Assembly: GCA_020628975.1 (NCBI GenBank)
Contig: JAHDEF010000063.1
Span: 1-9,162, forward strand
DNA from: Aquimarina sp.
Lineage (GTDB): Bacteria; Bacteroidota; Bacteroidia; Flavobacteriales; Flavobacteriaceae
Direction of reading: 5' to 3'
Length of the DNA: 9,162 nt
In this document: one piece after another, positions 1-6,470 of the stretch
Position numbering within the stretch: position 1 is the stretch's first letter
Layout: each line of letters starts with the position of its first letter
Notes under the pieces: model-generated
The model's input: only the letters and a program-made list of their open reading frames with translations
What the model was told of the DNA's origin: nothing
Database searches by the model: none
Program-made: the position numbers and the translations under genes

Positions 1-95
1 GCTTTGAACTTTTTGTTAGCGTTGACTTGCTGGAAAATAATATATAAAATCGCTAAAGCGAAAAAATAAATAAATAGTTTGCTAAAATTCTTCAT
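1..95 (-). CDS. Partial CDS: N-terminus of a membrane-anchored or secreted protein
   Basis: The reverse strand has an ATG at 95-93 followed by 31 open codons that run off the left edge. The peptide begins MKNFSKLFIYFFALAILYII and continues with FQQVNANKKFK. That is a short basic start, a hydrophobic stretch at residues 7-20, and then a polar region. This fits a signal peptide (possible cleavage after VNA) or a single N-terminal membrane anchor. The start lies 4 nt after the TAG stop of the metallo-hydrolase gene, so the two are probably co-transcribed and may be translationally coupled. Too little of the protein is present to name a family. The start is reasonably sure because of the spacing and the hydrophobic N-terminus. 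Confidence 0.6.
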   Translation of the reverse strand, partial: MKNFSKLFIYFFALAILYIIFQQVNANKKFK

Positions 96-99
96 CTTA

Positions 100-876
100 C
101 TATAATTCAATTTTTAATCCATCATATGCCAAATACACATTATCGGGTAATTCCGCTTCCACTTCATCATGAAAGCCTAATAAATGGCTAATATGTGTTA
201 AATAAGCCTTTTTGGGTTTCACTTCTTTTATAAATTGCAAGGCTTCTTCTAGGGTGAAATGCGTGTAATGTTGCTCTGTTCTTAATGCATTTATTACCAA
301 TACTTCTAAATTTTCGAAATACTTCATAGAAGTTTCGGGCACTGTTTTTACATCCGTGCAATACATCAAATTTTCAACTTTATAGCCAACGATTGGTAAT
401 TTGCCATGCATGACACGTATGGGAATAATTTCTTTCTCCCCTAAATATATCTTTTCTTCTTCCTGAATAACATTTCTAACCACATTTGGAGTGCCAGGAT
501 ACAAACTATCGGATTCTAAAATATATTGAAATCGTTTGACAAGTGCTTCTAACACTCGATCTTCTGCATAAATAGGAATATCCACCCGATCTCTATAGAA
601 AAATGGACGAATATCATCTAAACCTATGATATGATCGGTATGCTCGTGTGTGTATAAAACTCCTGATAATTTCGATACGTTTTCACGTAACATTTGTTGC
701 CTAAAATCAGGACCTGTATCGATGACAAAATTATAATCGCCCCATGAAAGCATAGCCGAAGTCCGTAATCTTTTATCTTTCGAATTTGTACTCAAGCATA
801 CAGGATGATCGCTTCCGATAATTGGAATACCTTGTGAAGTACCTGTTCCTAAAAATGTTAATTTAACCTTTGACAT
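100..876 (-). CDS. Metallo-beta-lactamase-fold hydrolase, PhnP-like
   Basis: This 258-aa protein has the metallo-beta-lactamase fold. The metal-binding motif HEHTDH is at residues 77-82 (H77, H79, D81, H82). Further likely ligands are H157 (in VMHGK), D175 (in CTDVK) and H228 (in THISH). The N-terminus LTFLGTGTSQGIP (residues 6-18) and the following Arg/Thr/Ser segment (RLRTSAM, 37-43) are typical of the PhnP / cyclic-phosphodiesterase branch. That branch includes phosphoribosyl 1,2-cyclic phosphodiesterases and tRNase Z relatives. It is probably a cytoplasmic, two-metal phosphodiesterase. There is no phn cluster nearby, so a role in phosphonate breakdown is not supported and the substrate is unknown. 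The length is normal for the branch. The ATG at 876 directly precedes the first beta strand. It is transcribed away from the 483-aa gene, with a small membrane-protein gene following 4 nt after its stop. Confidence 0.88.
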   Translation of the reverse strand: MSKVKLTFLGTGTSQGIPIIGSDHPVCLSTNSKDKRLRTSAMLSWGDYNFVIDTGPDFRQQMLRENVSKLSGVLYTHEHTDHIIGLDDIRPFFYRDRVDIPIYAEDRVLEALVKRFQYILESDSLYPGTPNVVRNVIQEEEKIYLGEKEIIPIRVMHGKLPIVGYKVENLMYCTDVKTVPETSMKYFENLEVLVINALRTEQHYTHFTLEEALQFIKEVKPKKAYLTHISHLLGFHDEVEAELPDNVYLAYDGLKIEL

Positions 877-921
877 GTCCTACAAATAAACGGAATTTGT
901 AATGAAACTATCGTTAAAAAA

Positions 922-933
922 TTACATATGTAA
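922..933. repeat. 12-bp perfect palindrome in the divergent intergenic region
   Basis: TTACATATGTAA reads the same on both strands. It sits about 45 nt upstream of the metallo-hydrolase start and about 70 nt upstream of the 483-aa protein start, so it could be an operator for a dimeric regulator serving either direction. It is AT-rich DNA, where palindromes of this size arise by chance, and no regulator gene is adjacent. Function is inferred only from its position. Confidence 0.3.
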
Positions 934-976
934 AAAAGAATGAAAATTTCAATTTCCGAGTATGGATGCTTAACTT

Positions 977-984
977 TACTTTCG
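977..984 (+). promoter_or_regulatory. Possible Bacteroidota -7 element upstream of the 483-aa protein gene
   Basis: TACTTTCG matches the Bacteroidota -7 consensus TAnnTTTG at five of its six fixed positions and lies 16 nt before the ATG at 1001. No TTG-type -33 element is found 17-23 nt upstream; the sequence there is TTTCC. The call rests on the -7 match and the position, and is weak. Confidence 0.3.
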
Positions 985-1000
985 AACTAAAAAGAAAATT

Positions 1001-2452
1001 ATGGCAATTACTTTAGTTGGGGATACCGATTTCGACCCCGTACCATCGACCAAAAGCAAATGTTTAAGACTGAATCTGAACAAAAATATTTATGGAACTT
1101 TTGCTGAAATCGGTGCAGGACAAGAAACGGTTCGTAATTTTTTTCGAGCAGGTGGTGCATCGGGTACTATTGCTAAGGCAATGAGTGCTTACGATAAAGC
1201 CTTTAGTGATGCCATTTACGGTATTGAAAATGATGGCCGTTATGTTACCGAAGCCCGATTACGCACCATGCTGACTAAAGAAATGAGGCATATGGAAGAG
1301 CGTATTCCTAGAGATAAAAACCCAGATAAACTTTTTTTTAGTTACGCCAATACCGTAACCACCATTGATTTTGCCAAAAAATACAAAGGTCACGGCTGGG
1401 TGGGTATTCGTTATCAAATAGATCCGAAACAAAAGGAATACAATGAGATTGTGTTACACCTTCGCTTTAATGAAAATGATGCGCGCCACCAACAAAATAC
1501 TTTAGGAACATTAGGAGTTAACTTAATTTATGGAGCTTATTATAAATACGACAGCCCAAAAAAATTACTGAAATATTTATACGATCATATCGACAAGGAT
1601 AAACTAGAAATCGATACGATTAATTTTTCGGGTCCAGCTTTTAAAACTGTTGACAACCGCCTGATGAGTTTACAATTGGTAAAAAATGGTTTTACAGAAG
1701 CCATAATGTTTAATCCTCACGGAAATAATGTTTTACCTGCTAGAATTCTTTACAAGAAGAATATTTTAGCCATTCGAGGTAGCTTTCGCCCAGTGACTCG
1801 CGTAAATATGGATATTTACGAAACGGCTTTAGAAATGTTCAAGAAAGAGAAAAACGTAAACCCTGATAAGATCCAAACAATTTTCGAAATTACACTTTCG
1901 AACCTTATGGCCGAAGGTGAAATTGATGAAAAGGATTTTTTAGATAGAGCTAGGTTACTATGTAATTTGGGGCAAACCGTTTTGATTTCAAATTTTAAGG
2001 AATATTATAAATTAGTAGAATATTTCTCGAATTATACCAAAGAACAAATGGGACTTGCCATGGGGGTAAATAATTTAGTTGAAATTTTTAATGAAAAATA
2101 TTACCGCCATTTAAGTGGAGGAATATTAGAAGCTTTTGGTAAATTATTCTTTAAAGAACTTAAAGTATACATGTATCCCTTAAAAGATGCCGCTACTGGC
2201 GAAATTACTTATAGCGCTAATTTAAAGGTACACCCTCGTGTTAAAGAATTATACCATTTCTTTATCAACAATGGAAAACTAAAAGATATCTTGAATTTCA
2301 ACCCTGATTTCATGTATATTTCCTCACGCGAAGTATTGGCGAAAATAAAAGAAAATCAAGATGGCTGGGAAGATGATCTTCCTGATGGAATAGCTGACTT
2401 AATCAAGAAAAAAGGATTATTTAAGTACATTCCTGAAAAAATTGAATCTTAA
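1001..2452 (+). CDS. Conserved 483-aa protein of unclear function
   Basis: This is a 483-aa soluble protein with no signal peptide and no membrane segments. I recognise its N-terminal block at residues 34-74 (FAEIGAGQETVRNFFRAGGA, then SGTIAKAMSAYDKAFSDAIYG) as belonging to a conserved bacterial family. My recollection is that databases label members inconsistently, sometimes as nicotinate-nucleotide adenylyltransferase or TonB-dependent receptor. Neither label is backed by the sequence. No HxGH nucleotidyltransferase motif is visible, and there is no beta-barrel, plug or signal peptide. Other noticeable stretches are RPVTRVNMDIYETALEMF (263-280), GLAMGVNNLVEIFNEKYYRH (351-370, with a His/Tyr-rich end) and an acidic segment near the C-terminus (WEDDLPDG, 456-463). 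The ATG at 1001 has an A-rich leader (AAAAAGAAAATT). The gene stands alone between a divergent gene and a 98-nt gap. Function is unknown. Confidence 0.85.
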   Translation: MAITLVGDTDFDPVPSTKSKCLRLNLNKNIYGTFAEIGAGQETVRNFFRAGGASGTIAKAMSAYDKAFSDAIYGIENDGRYVTEARLRTMLTKEMRHMEERIPRDKNPDKLFFSYANTVTTIDFAKKYKGHGWVGIRYQIDPKQKEYNEIVLHLRFNENDARHQQNTLGTLGVNLIYGAYYKYDSPKKLLKYLYDHIDKDKLEIDTINFSGPAFKTVDNRLMSLQLVKNGFTEAIMFNPHGNNVLPARILYKKNILAIRGSFRPVTRVNMDIYETALEMFKKEKNVNPDKIQTIFEITLSNLMAEGEIDEKDFLDRARLLCNLGQTVLISNFKEYYKLVEYFSNYTKEQMGLAMGVNNLVEIFNEKYYRHLSGGILEAFGKLFFKELKVYMYPLKDAATGEITYSANLKVHPRVKELYHFFINNGKLKDILNFNPDFMYISSREVLAKIKENQDGWEDDLPDGIADLIKKKGLFKYIPEKIES

Positions 2453-2467
2453 TTGATCTATTCTTTT

Positions 2468-2501
2468 TTAACTTGATTCAAGGGAGATTACTTAACTTGA
2501 T
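2468..2501 (+). repeat. Two copies of TTAACTTGAT, 24 nt apart
   Basis: TTAACTTGAT occurs at 2468-2477 and again at 2492-2501. The first copy overlaps the small inverted repeat CTTGA-T-TCAAG (2472-2482). A second inverted repeat, TTCTTT-CT-AAAGAA, lies at 2518-2531, before the oxidoreductase start at 2551. Paired sites about two helical turns apart, upstream of a gene, can be regulator binding sites. The sequence is AT-rich and the role is only a possibility. Confidence 0.25.
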
Positions 2502-2550
2502 AAACTGTATAAAATACTTCTTTCTAAAGAATATATAAATAAAATAAAAA

Positions 2551-3510
2551 ATGCTAAAAGCAGGCGTCTTGGGTGCTGGTCACCTTGGTAAAATTCATCT
2601 AAAACTACTCAAGCAATCTAAACGATACGAATTAGTCGGTTTTTACGATGCTGATCCTAAACAAGCTCAAAAAATTGTTGAAGAATTTGGGTATACCTAT
2701 TATGATTCTATTGATGCGCTTATTAGTGCAGTAGACGTTATCGATATTGTTACTCCCACGTTTGCACACTTTAAAACTGCAAAAACAGCAATTGAAAAAG
2801 GAAAGCATGTGTTTATCGAAAAACCTATTACCAATACGGTTGAAGAAGCTCATGCGCTTATTGACTTAGCCAACAACTATAACGTTAAAGGACAAGTAGG
2901 GCATGTTGAACGTTTCAATCCTGCTTTTACAGCGGTGCGCGAAAGTATTCATAATCCTATGTTTATTGAAACCCATCGTTTAGCTGAATTTAATCCTCGT
3001 GGTACGGACGTTCCTGTGGTTTTAGATTTAATGATTCATGATATTGACGTCATTCTAAGTGTAGTAAATTCTGAAGTTAAAGCCATAAGCTCAAGTGGCG
3101 TGTCTGTAATTAGTGAAACTCCAGATATTGCAAATGCTCGAATTGAATTTGAAAATGGCTGTGTAGCTAATTTGACGTCTAGTAGAATTTCGCTAAAGAA
3201 TATGCGCAAAACACGCTTTTTTCAAAAGGACGCTTACATTTCAGTTGATTTCTTAGAAAAGAAATGTGAAGTGGTAAAAATGAAAGATGCTCCTGAAAAT
3301 CCTGGCGATTTTGATATGATTCTTCAAAATGCCGAAGGGCTAAAAAAGCAAATTTATTTCGACAATCCTGAAATTGAAAGCAATAATGCTATTTTAGATG
3401 AATTGGAAACTTTTGCTGACGCTATTGAAAATAACACCACCCCTATTGTTAGCTTACACGATGGTACAAAAGCCCTAAAAGTAGCTTTAAGTATTATTGA
3501 AAATTTTTAG
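2551..3510 (+). CDS. Gfo/Idh/MocA-family NAD(P)-dependent oxidoreductase
   Basis: This 319-aa protein opens with a Rossmann dinucleotide-binding motif, GAGHLGKIH, at residues 8-16. The EKP motif follows at 90-92, where the lysine is the usual catalytic or substrate-binding residue of the Gfo/Idh/MocA family. Further family signatures are VGHVERFNP (116-124) and DLMIHDIDVIL (159-169), whose H163 is the likely catalytic histidine. It should oxidise or reduce a sugar or inositol-type substrate with NAD(P). The HVERFNP signature is the type seen in nucleotide-sugar dehydrogenases such as UDP-GlcNAc 3-dehydrogenase (GnnA/WlbA-like). No partner aminotransferase or acyltransferase is in the window, so the substrate stays open. 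The length is slightly short but complete for this branch. The ATG at 2551 has an A-rich leader. The yggS-like gene begins 3 nt after the stop, so the two are very probably one transcript. Confidence 0.9.
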   Translation: MLKAGVLGAGHLGKIHLKLLKQSKRYELVGFYDADPKQAQKIVEEFGYTYYDSIDALISAVDVIDIVTPTFAHFKTAKTAIEKGKHVFIEKPITNTVEEAHALIDLANNYNVKGQVGHVERFNPAFTAVRESIHNPMFIETHRLAEFNPRGTDVPVVLDLMIHDIDVILSVVNSEVKAISSSGVSVISETPDIANARIEFENGCVANLTSSRISLKNMRKTRFFQKDAYISVDFLEKKCEVVKMKDAPENPGDFDMILQNAEGLKKQIYFDNPEIESNNAILDELETFADAIENNTTPIVSLHDGTKALKVALSIIENF

Positions 3511-3513
3511 TGC

Positions 3514-4182
3514 ATGTCTATATCTACTAATTTGACCACATTAAAAAGTAAGTTACCTAAAGATGTAAAGCTTGTAGCTGTTTCAAAAACGAAACCCATA
3601 ACCGATTTACAAGAAGCCTATGATGCTGGTCAACGTATTTTTGGAGAAAATAAAATCCAAGAAATGACCGACAAGTGGGAACGTTTACCCAAAGATATTG
3701 AATGGCACATGATTGGTCATATCCAAACCAACAAGGTTAAGTATATGGCGCCTTATGTAAGCTTAATTCATGCGGTAGATAGTTTAAAATTATTGAAAGA
3801 AATCAATAAACAAGCTGCTAAAAACGATCGAATTATCAATTGTTTGTTACAGCTAAAAATCGCTAAGGAAGAAAGTAAGTTTGGTTTAATAGCATCTGAT
3901 TTAAAAGAGATACTCGACTCTGATACATTTAAAAAATTTGAATATATAAAAGTTGTTGGGCTAATGGGTATGGCAACATTTACGGATAACGAAAATCAAG
4001 TGAAAAATGAATTTTTGATATTAAAAAATCTTTTTGATCAATTGAAAAACACCCAAACCACAAACTTTAAACTGGAAACACTTTCTATGGGTATGAGTGG
4101 TGATTACCCGCTTGCCATCGAATGTGGCAGTAATATGATTCGAGTAGGAAGTGCTATCTTCGGGGCTAGAAATTATAATTAG
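3514..4182 (+). CDS. YggS/PLPBP-family pyridoxal-phosphate homeostasis protein
   Basis: This 222-aa protein is a single-domain member of the alanine-racemase-like TIM-barrel family. It binds pyridoxal 5'-phosphate and helps buffer PLP and amino/keto-acid pools; no enzymatic activity is established for the family. The PLP Schiff-base lysine is K25 in VAVSKTKP (21-28). Other signatures are FGENKIQE (43-50), WHMIGHIQTNKVK (64-76), SKFGL (121-125) and, for the phosphate-binding end, SMGMSGDYPLAIECGS (191-206) with RVGSAIFG (210-217). The length is typical. It starts 3 nt after the oxidoreductase stop without a Shine-Dalgarno sequence, which suggests translational coupling. The pairing with a Gfo/Idh/MocA gene does not by itself show a shared pathway. 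It is probably cytoplasmic. Confidence 0.93.
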   Translation: MSISTNLTTLKSKLPKDVKLVAVSKTKPITDLQEAYDAGQRIFGENKIQEMTDKWERLPKDIEWHMIGHIQTNKVKYMAPYVSLIHAVDSLKLLKEINKQAAKNDRIINCLLQLKIAKEESKFGLIASDLKEILDSDTFKKFEYIKVVGLMGMATFTDNENQVKNEFLILKNLFDQLKNTQTTNFKLETLSMGMSGDYPLAIECGSNMIRVGSAIFGARNYN

Positions 4183-4277
4183 GTAATAGCATTTAGGATA
4201 TAGGAAATAGAGCTTTTCTTGCTATGCAAAACTATTTCCTAACAACTATCAACTATCAACTAATACCAATGATATTA
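4180..4277. repeat. Intergenic repeat element: 10-bp-arm inverted repeat plus tandem heptamers
   Basis: The gap between the yggS-like gene and the exonuclease gene holds layered repeats. TAGGAAATAG at 4201-4210 pairs perfectly with CTATTTCCTA at 4232-4241. Inside that loop a smaller hairpin, TTGC-TAT-GCAA, lies at 4219-4229. A near copy of the left arm, TAGGTAATAG (9 of 10 bases), sits 21 nt upstream at 4180-4189 and overlaps the yggS stop. To the right are three tandem heptamers, CAACTAT, CAACTAT and CAACTAA (4243-4263), and then TAATA/TATTA arms (4261-4277). The stem could end the upstream transcript, but there is no following T-run. Taken together it resembles a dispersed intergenic repeat of the short tandem type. 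No gene fits here. Confidence 0.6.
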
Positions 4278-4293
4278 AAACTTTAAACATACA

Positions 4294-5658
4294 TTGTACG
4301 CAATACTCGATATAGAAAGCACCGGAGGGAAATTTAACGAAGAAGGAATTACTGAAATTGCTATCTACAAATTTGATGGTGAAAAAATAGTCGATCAATT
4401 TATTAGTTTAGTAAATCCTGAACGCCCAATTCAAGAATTTGTGGTGAAACTCACAGGTATTTCTAGTAAGATGCTACGAACGGCTCCAAAATTTTATGAA
4501 GTAGCTAAACGAATTGTTGAAATTACAGAGGACTGTATTTTGGTGGCTCATAATGCCACATTTGACTACCGAATACTTCGTACCGAATTTAATCGTTTAG
4601 GCTATACCTTTGAACGTAAAACGATTTGTACGGTTGAACTCTCTCAAAAATTACTTCCCGAACAACCCTCACACAGCTTAGGTAAATTAGTACGATCACT
4701 AGGTATCCCCGTTGCCGATAGACACCGAGCTAACGGCGATGCCTTAGCTACTGTAGAATTATTTAAAGTATTATTAGCAAAAGATTTAGATAAGTTAGTC
4801 ATTACTGACTTCATTAAAGATTTAAACAAAAAACTCAATAGTAAATTTCACCAAATAGTTGAAGACTTACCCACCAAAACAGGGGTATATTACTTTTTTG
4901 ATGAAGAAGGAAAAATTATCTATATAGGCAAAAGTACGAATCTTAAAAAACGGATTAATCAGTACTTTACAAGTGATGCCCCCAAAGCAAAAGCCATACA
5001 AAAAGATATAGATCGGGTAAATACCGAAATAACAGGGTCAGAAATGATTTCGATGCTACTAGAGCATGAAGAAATAAAAAGGCAAAAACCCAAATACAAT
5101 AAATCTGTTAATCGCAATTTATTTACCCATGCGTTGTATCCTATTACTGACGATCATGGCTATTTGCATTTGAAACTTCTAAAAGCTGACGGTAGAAAAA
5201 AGCATATAATAACCTTCCCCAATAAAGATTCAGGAAAACGCTTTTTAAATCATATTAGCGAACAATACGGATTATGTGAAAAATACACAGGTATCCATAC
5301 CGAAAAAGGAAATTGCAGAAAATACGATTTTGATGATTGTGCAGGCGCATGTGTGGGGGAGGAAGATTTTGAAGCTTATAATACAAGAGTGCGAGAAATC
5401 ATTAGTAAATTTTCATTGAGAAATAAAAGTCAACTGATTATTGGTAGAGGACGTACTATTGAAGAAAAAAGTTTGGTTTTAATTGAAGATGGACAATTGA
5501 AAGGCTATGCATTTTACAAGTTGAACCATCAAATTGCAAAAAGATCTATCCTTGACGCCATTTTAACCCCTTTAGAAAACAGTAAAAATGCGTTACATAT
5601 CATTCAAAATCAGTTACGAAAAAATCGTAAATTGAAAATATTAGAAGTTCCAAACTAG
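4294..5658 (+). CDS. DnaQ-like DEDDh exonuclease fused to a UvrC/Cho-like GIY-YIG nuclease
   Basis: This 454-aa protein joins two nuclease modules. Residues 1-160 are a DEDDh 3'-5' exonuclease like the DNA polymerase III epsilon subunit: D6 and E8 (LDIESTGG), D91 (HNATFD), and H144 with D149 (HRANGD). Residues about 190-270 are a GIY-YIG endonuclease like the UvrC N-terminus: GVY at 197-199, YIG at 210-212, R220 and the metal-binding E257 (LLEHEEIK), ending in KPKYN. Cysteines C328, C341, C349 and C353 follow in a UvrC-like pattern. The UvrB-binding UVR motif and the RNase-H-like second nuclease half of UvrC are absent. The architecture resembles the actinobacterial DnaQ-UvrC/Cho-type fusions, so a role in DNA repair is likely, but its substrate is not known. 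The start is TTG at 4294: the frame is closed by a TAA at 4276-4278, there is no ATG, and the exonuclease motif begins five codons later. The potassium channel gene starts 5 nt after the stop. Confidence 0.9.
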   Translation: MYAILDIESTGGKFNEEGITEIAIYKFDGEKIVDQFISLVNPERPIQEFVVKLTGISSKMLRTAPKFYEVAKRIVEITEDCILVAHNATFDYRILRTEFNRLGYTFERKTICTVELSQKLLPEQPSHSLGKLVRSLGIPVADRHRANGDALATVELFKVLLAKDLDKLVITDFIKDLNKKLNSKFHQIVEDLPTKTGVYYFFDEEGKIIYIGKSTNLKKRINQYFTSDAPKAKAIQKDIDRVNTEITGSEMISMLLEHEEIKRQKPKYNKSVNRNLFTHALYPITDDHGYLHLKLLKADGRKKHIITFPNKDSGKRFLNHISEQYGLCEKYTGIHTEKGNCRKYDFDDCAGACVGEEDFEAYNTRVREIISKFSLRNKSQLIIGRGRTIEEKSLVLIEDGQLKGYAFYKLNHQIAKRSILDAILTPLENSKNALHIIQNQLRKNRKLKILEVPN

Positions 5659-5663
5659 AAAAT

Positions 5664-6470
5664 TTGAAACAAAAAATTCATAATATTATTTTTAAAGCAG
5701 ACACTCGAGGTGGGCTGACATTTGATTTGGTACTACTACTGCTAATTATTTTAAGCGTTATTTTGGTAATGCTAGAAAGTATTGATTCGCTCAATATAAA
5801 ATACGAGCAGTGGTTTGAAAAAGCAGAATGGATCATTACTTCTCTTTTTCTAGCTGAATATATACTTCGTATTTGGGTTTCTCGCAAACCCTTTAAATAC
5901 ATTTTTAGCACCTTAGGCATTATCGATTTTCTATCGGTAACCCCTATGTTTTTATCTGTTTTACTAGTAGGGTCCAATGTCCTATTGGCCTTAAGAGCCC
6001 TTCGTTTGTTACGTGTTTTCCGTTTATTAAAATTAGCCCGTTATATTAATGAATCCGACAAATTAGTAGCTTCTTTAAAAGCAAGTCGTGTAAAAATATC
6101 CGTGTTTTTATTGGCAGTTCTTATTCTTTGTATTGTGCTTGGCACCATAATGTATTTGGTAGAAGGTGCCGATAATGGCTTTACAAGCATTCCTAAAAGT
6201 GTGTATTGGTGCATTGTAACTATGACAACCGTAGGCTTTGGAGATATTGCCCCTGTAACGCCTTTAGGACAATTTATTGCTGCGCTAATAATGATTTTAG
6301 GTTATGGAATATTAGCCGTACCCACAGGTATTGTTAGTGCTGAATATGTACAACAAACCAAAGAAGATGAACCCAAAAAGCCATCATGTACATCTTGTGG
6401 CACAAAAAAAATAGTCAAAGAAGCGGAGTATTGTTATGTTTGCGGTCAAGCCTTCGAAAATGAAAAATAA
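5664..6470 (+). CDS. Kv-type voltage-gated potassium channel with C-terminal zinc ribbon
   Basis: This is a 268-aa six-helix inner-membrane channel subunit, expected to act as a tetramer. Helices lie at about residues 19-40 (S1), 54-73 (S2), 79-101 (S3), 106-128 (S4), 143-166 (S5) and 202-228 (S6). The pore loop carries the potassium selectivity filter TVGFGD at 189-194. S4 has arginines every third residue (R111, R114, R117, R120, then K123 and R126), the mark of a voltage sensor. S6 has a Pro-Thr-Gly (220-222), a likely gating bend. The cytoplasmic tail has CTSC and CYVC pairs (C242, C245, C257, C260), a zinc-ribbon-like knuckle. The start is TTG at 5664, 5 nt after the previous stop. The first in-frame ATG would remove most of S1, so TTG is preferred. 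The end overlaps miaA by 11 nt. It is likely part of one operon with both neighbours. Confidence 0.93.
   Translation: MKQKIHNIIFKADTRGGLTFDLVLLLLIILSVILVMLESIDSLNIKYEQWFEKAEWIITSLFLAEYILRIWVSRKPFKYIFSTLGIIDFLSVTPMFLSVLLVGSNVLLALRALRLLRVFRLLKLARYINESDKLVASLKASRVKISVFLLAVLILCIVLGTIMYLVEGADNGFTSIPKSVYWCIVTMTTVGFGDIAPVTPLGQFIAALIMILGYGILAVPTGIVSAEYVQQTKEDEPKKPSCTSCGTKKIVKEAEYCYVCGQAFENEK

Noticed and set aside
100..876. Calling the metallo-hydrolase phnP
   Set aside because: Similarity is at the level of the branch only, and no other phosphonate genes are in the window.
1001..2452. Naming the 483-aa protein nicotinate-nucleotide adenylyltransferase or TonB-dependent receptor
   Set aside because: No HxGH motif, no signal peptide, no plug or barrel. 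These labels look like propagated database names.
2492..2523. TTG at 2497 with TACTTCTT at 2515 as a promoter for the oxidoreductase
   Set aside because: The -7 match is poor and the 15-nt spacer is too short for the Bacteroidota consensus.
2632..2853. Minus-strand short open frame inside the oxidoreductase gene
   Set aside because: Antisense to a well-supported gene; low-complexity Phe/Asn/Cys composition expected from reverse-reading AT-rich coding DNA.
4243..4263. Tandem CAACTAT repeats as a CRISPR array
   Set aside because: The units are 7 nt and directly adjacent, with no spacers; there are no cas genes nearby.
4644..4838. Minus-strand short open frame inside the nuclease fusion gene
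   Set aside because: Antisense to the exonuclease domain, with no domain or promoter.
5678..5977. Minus-strand 99-codon open frame
   Set aside because: It lies entirely antisense to the first half of the potassium channel gene and shows no recognisable protein features.
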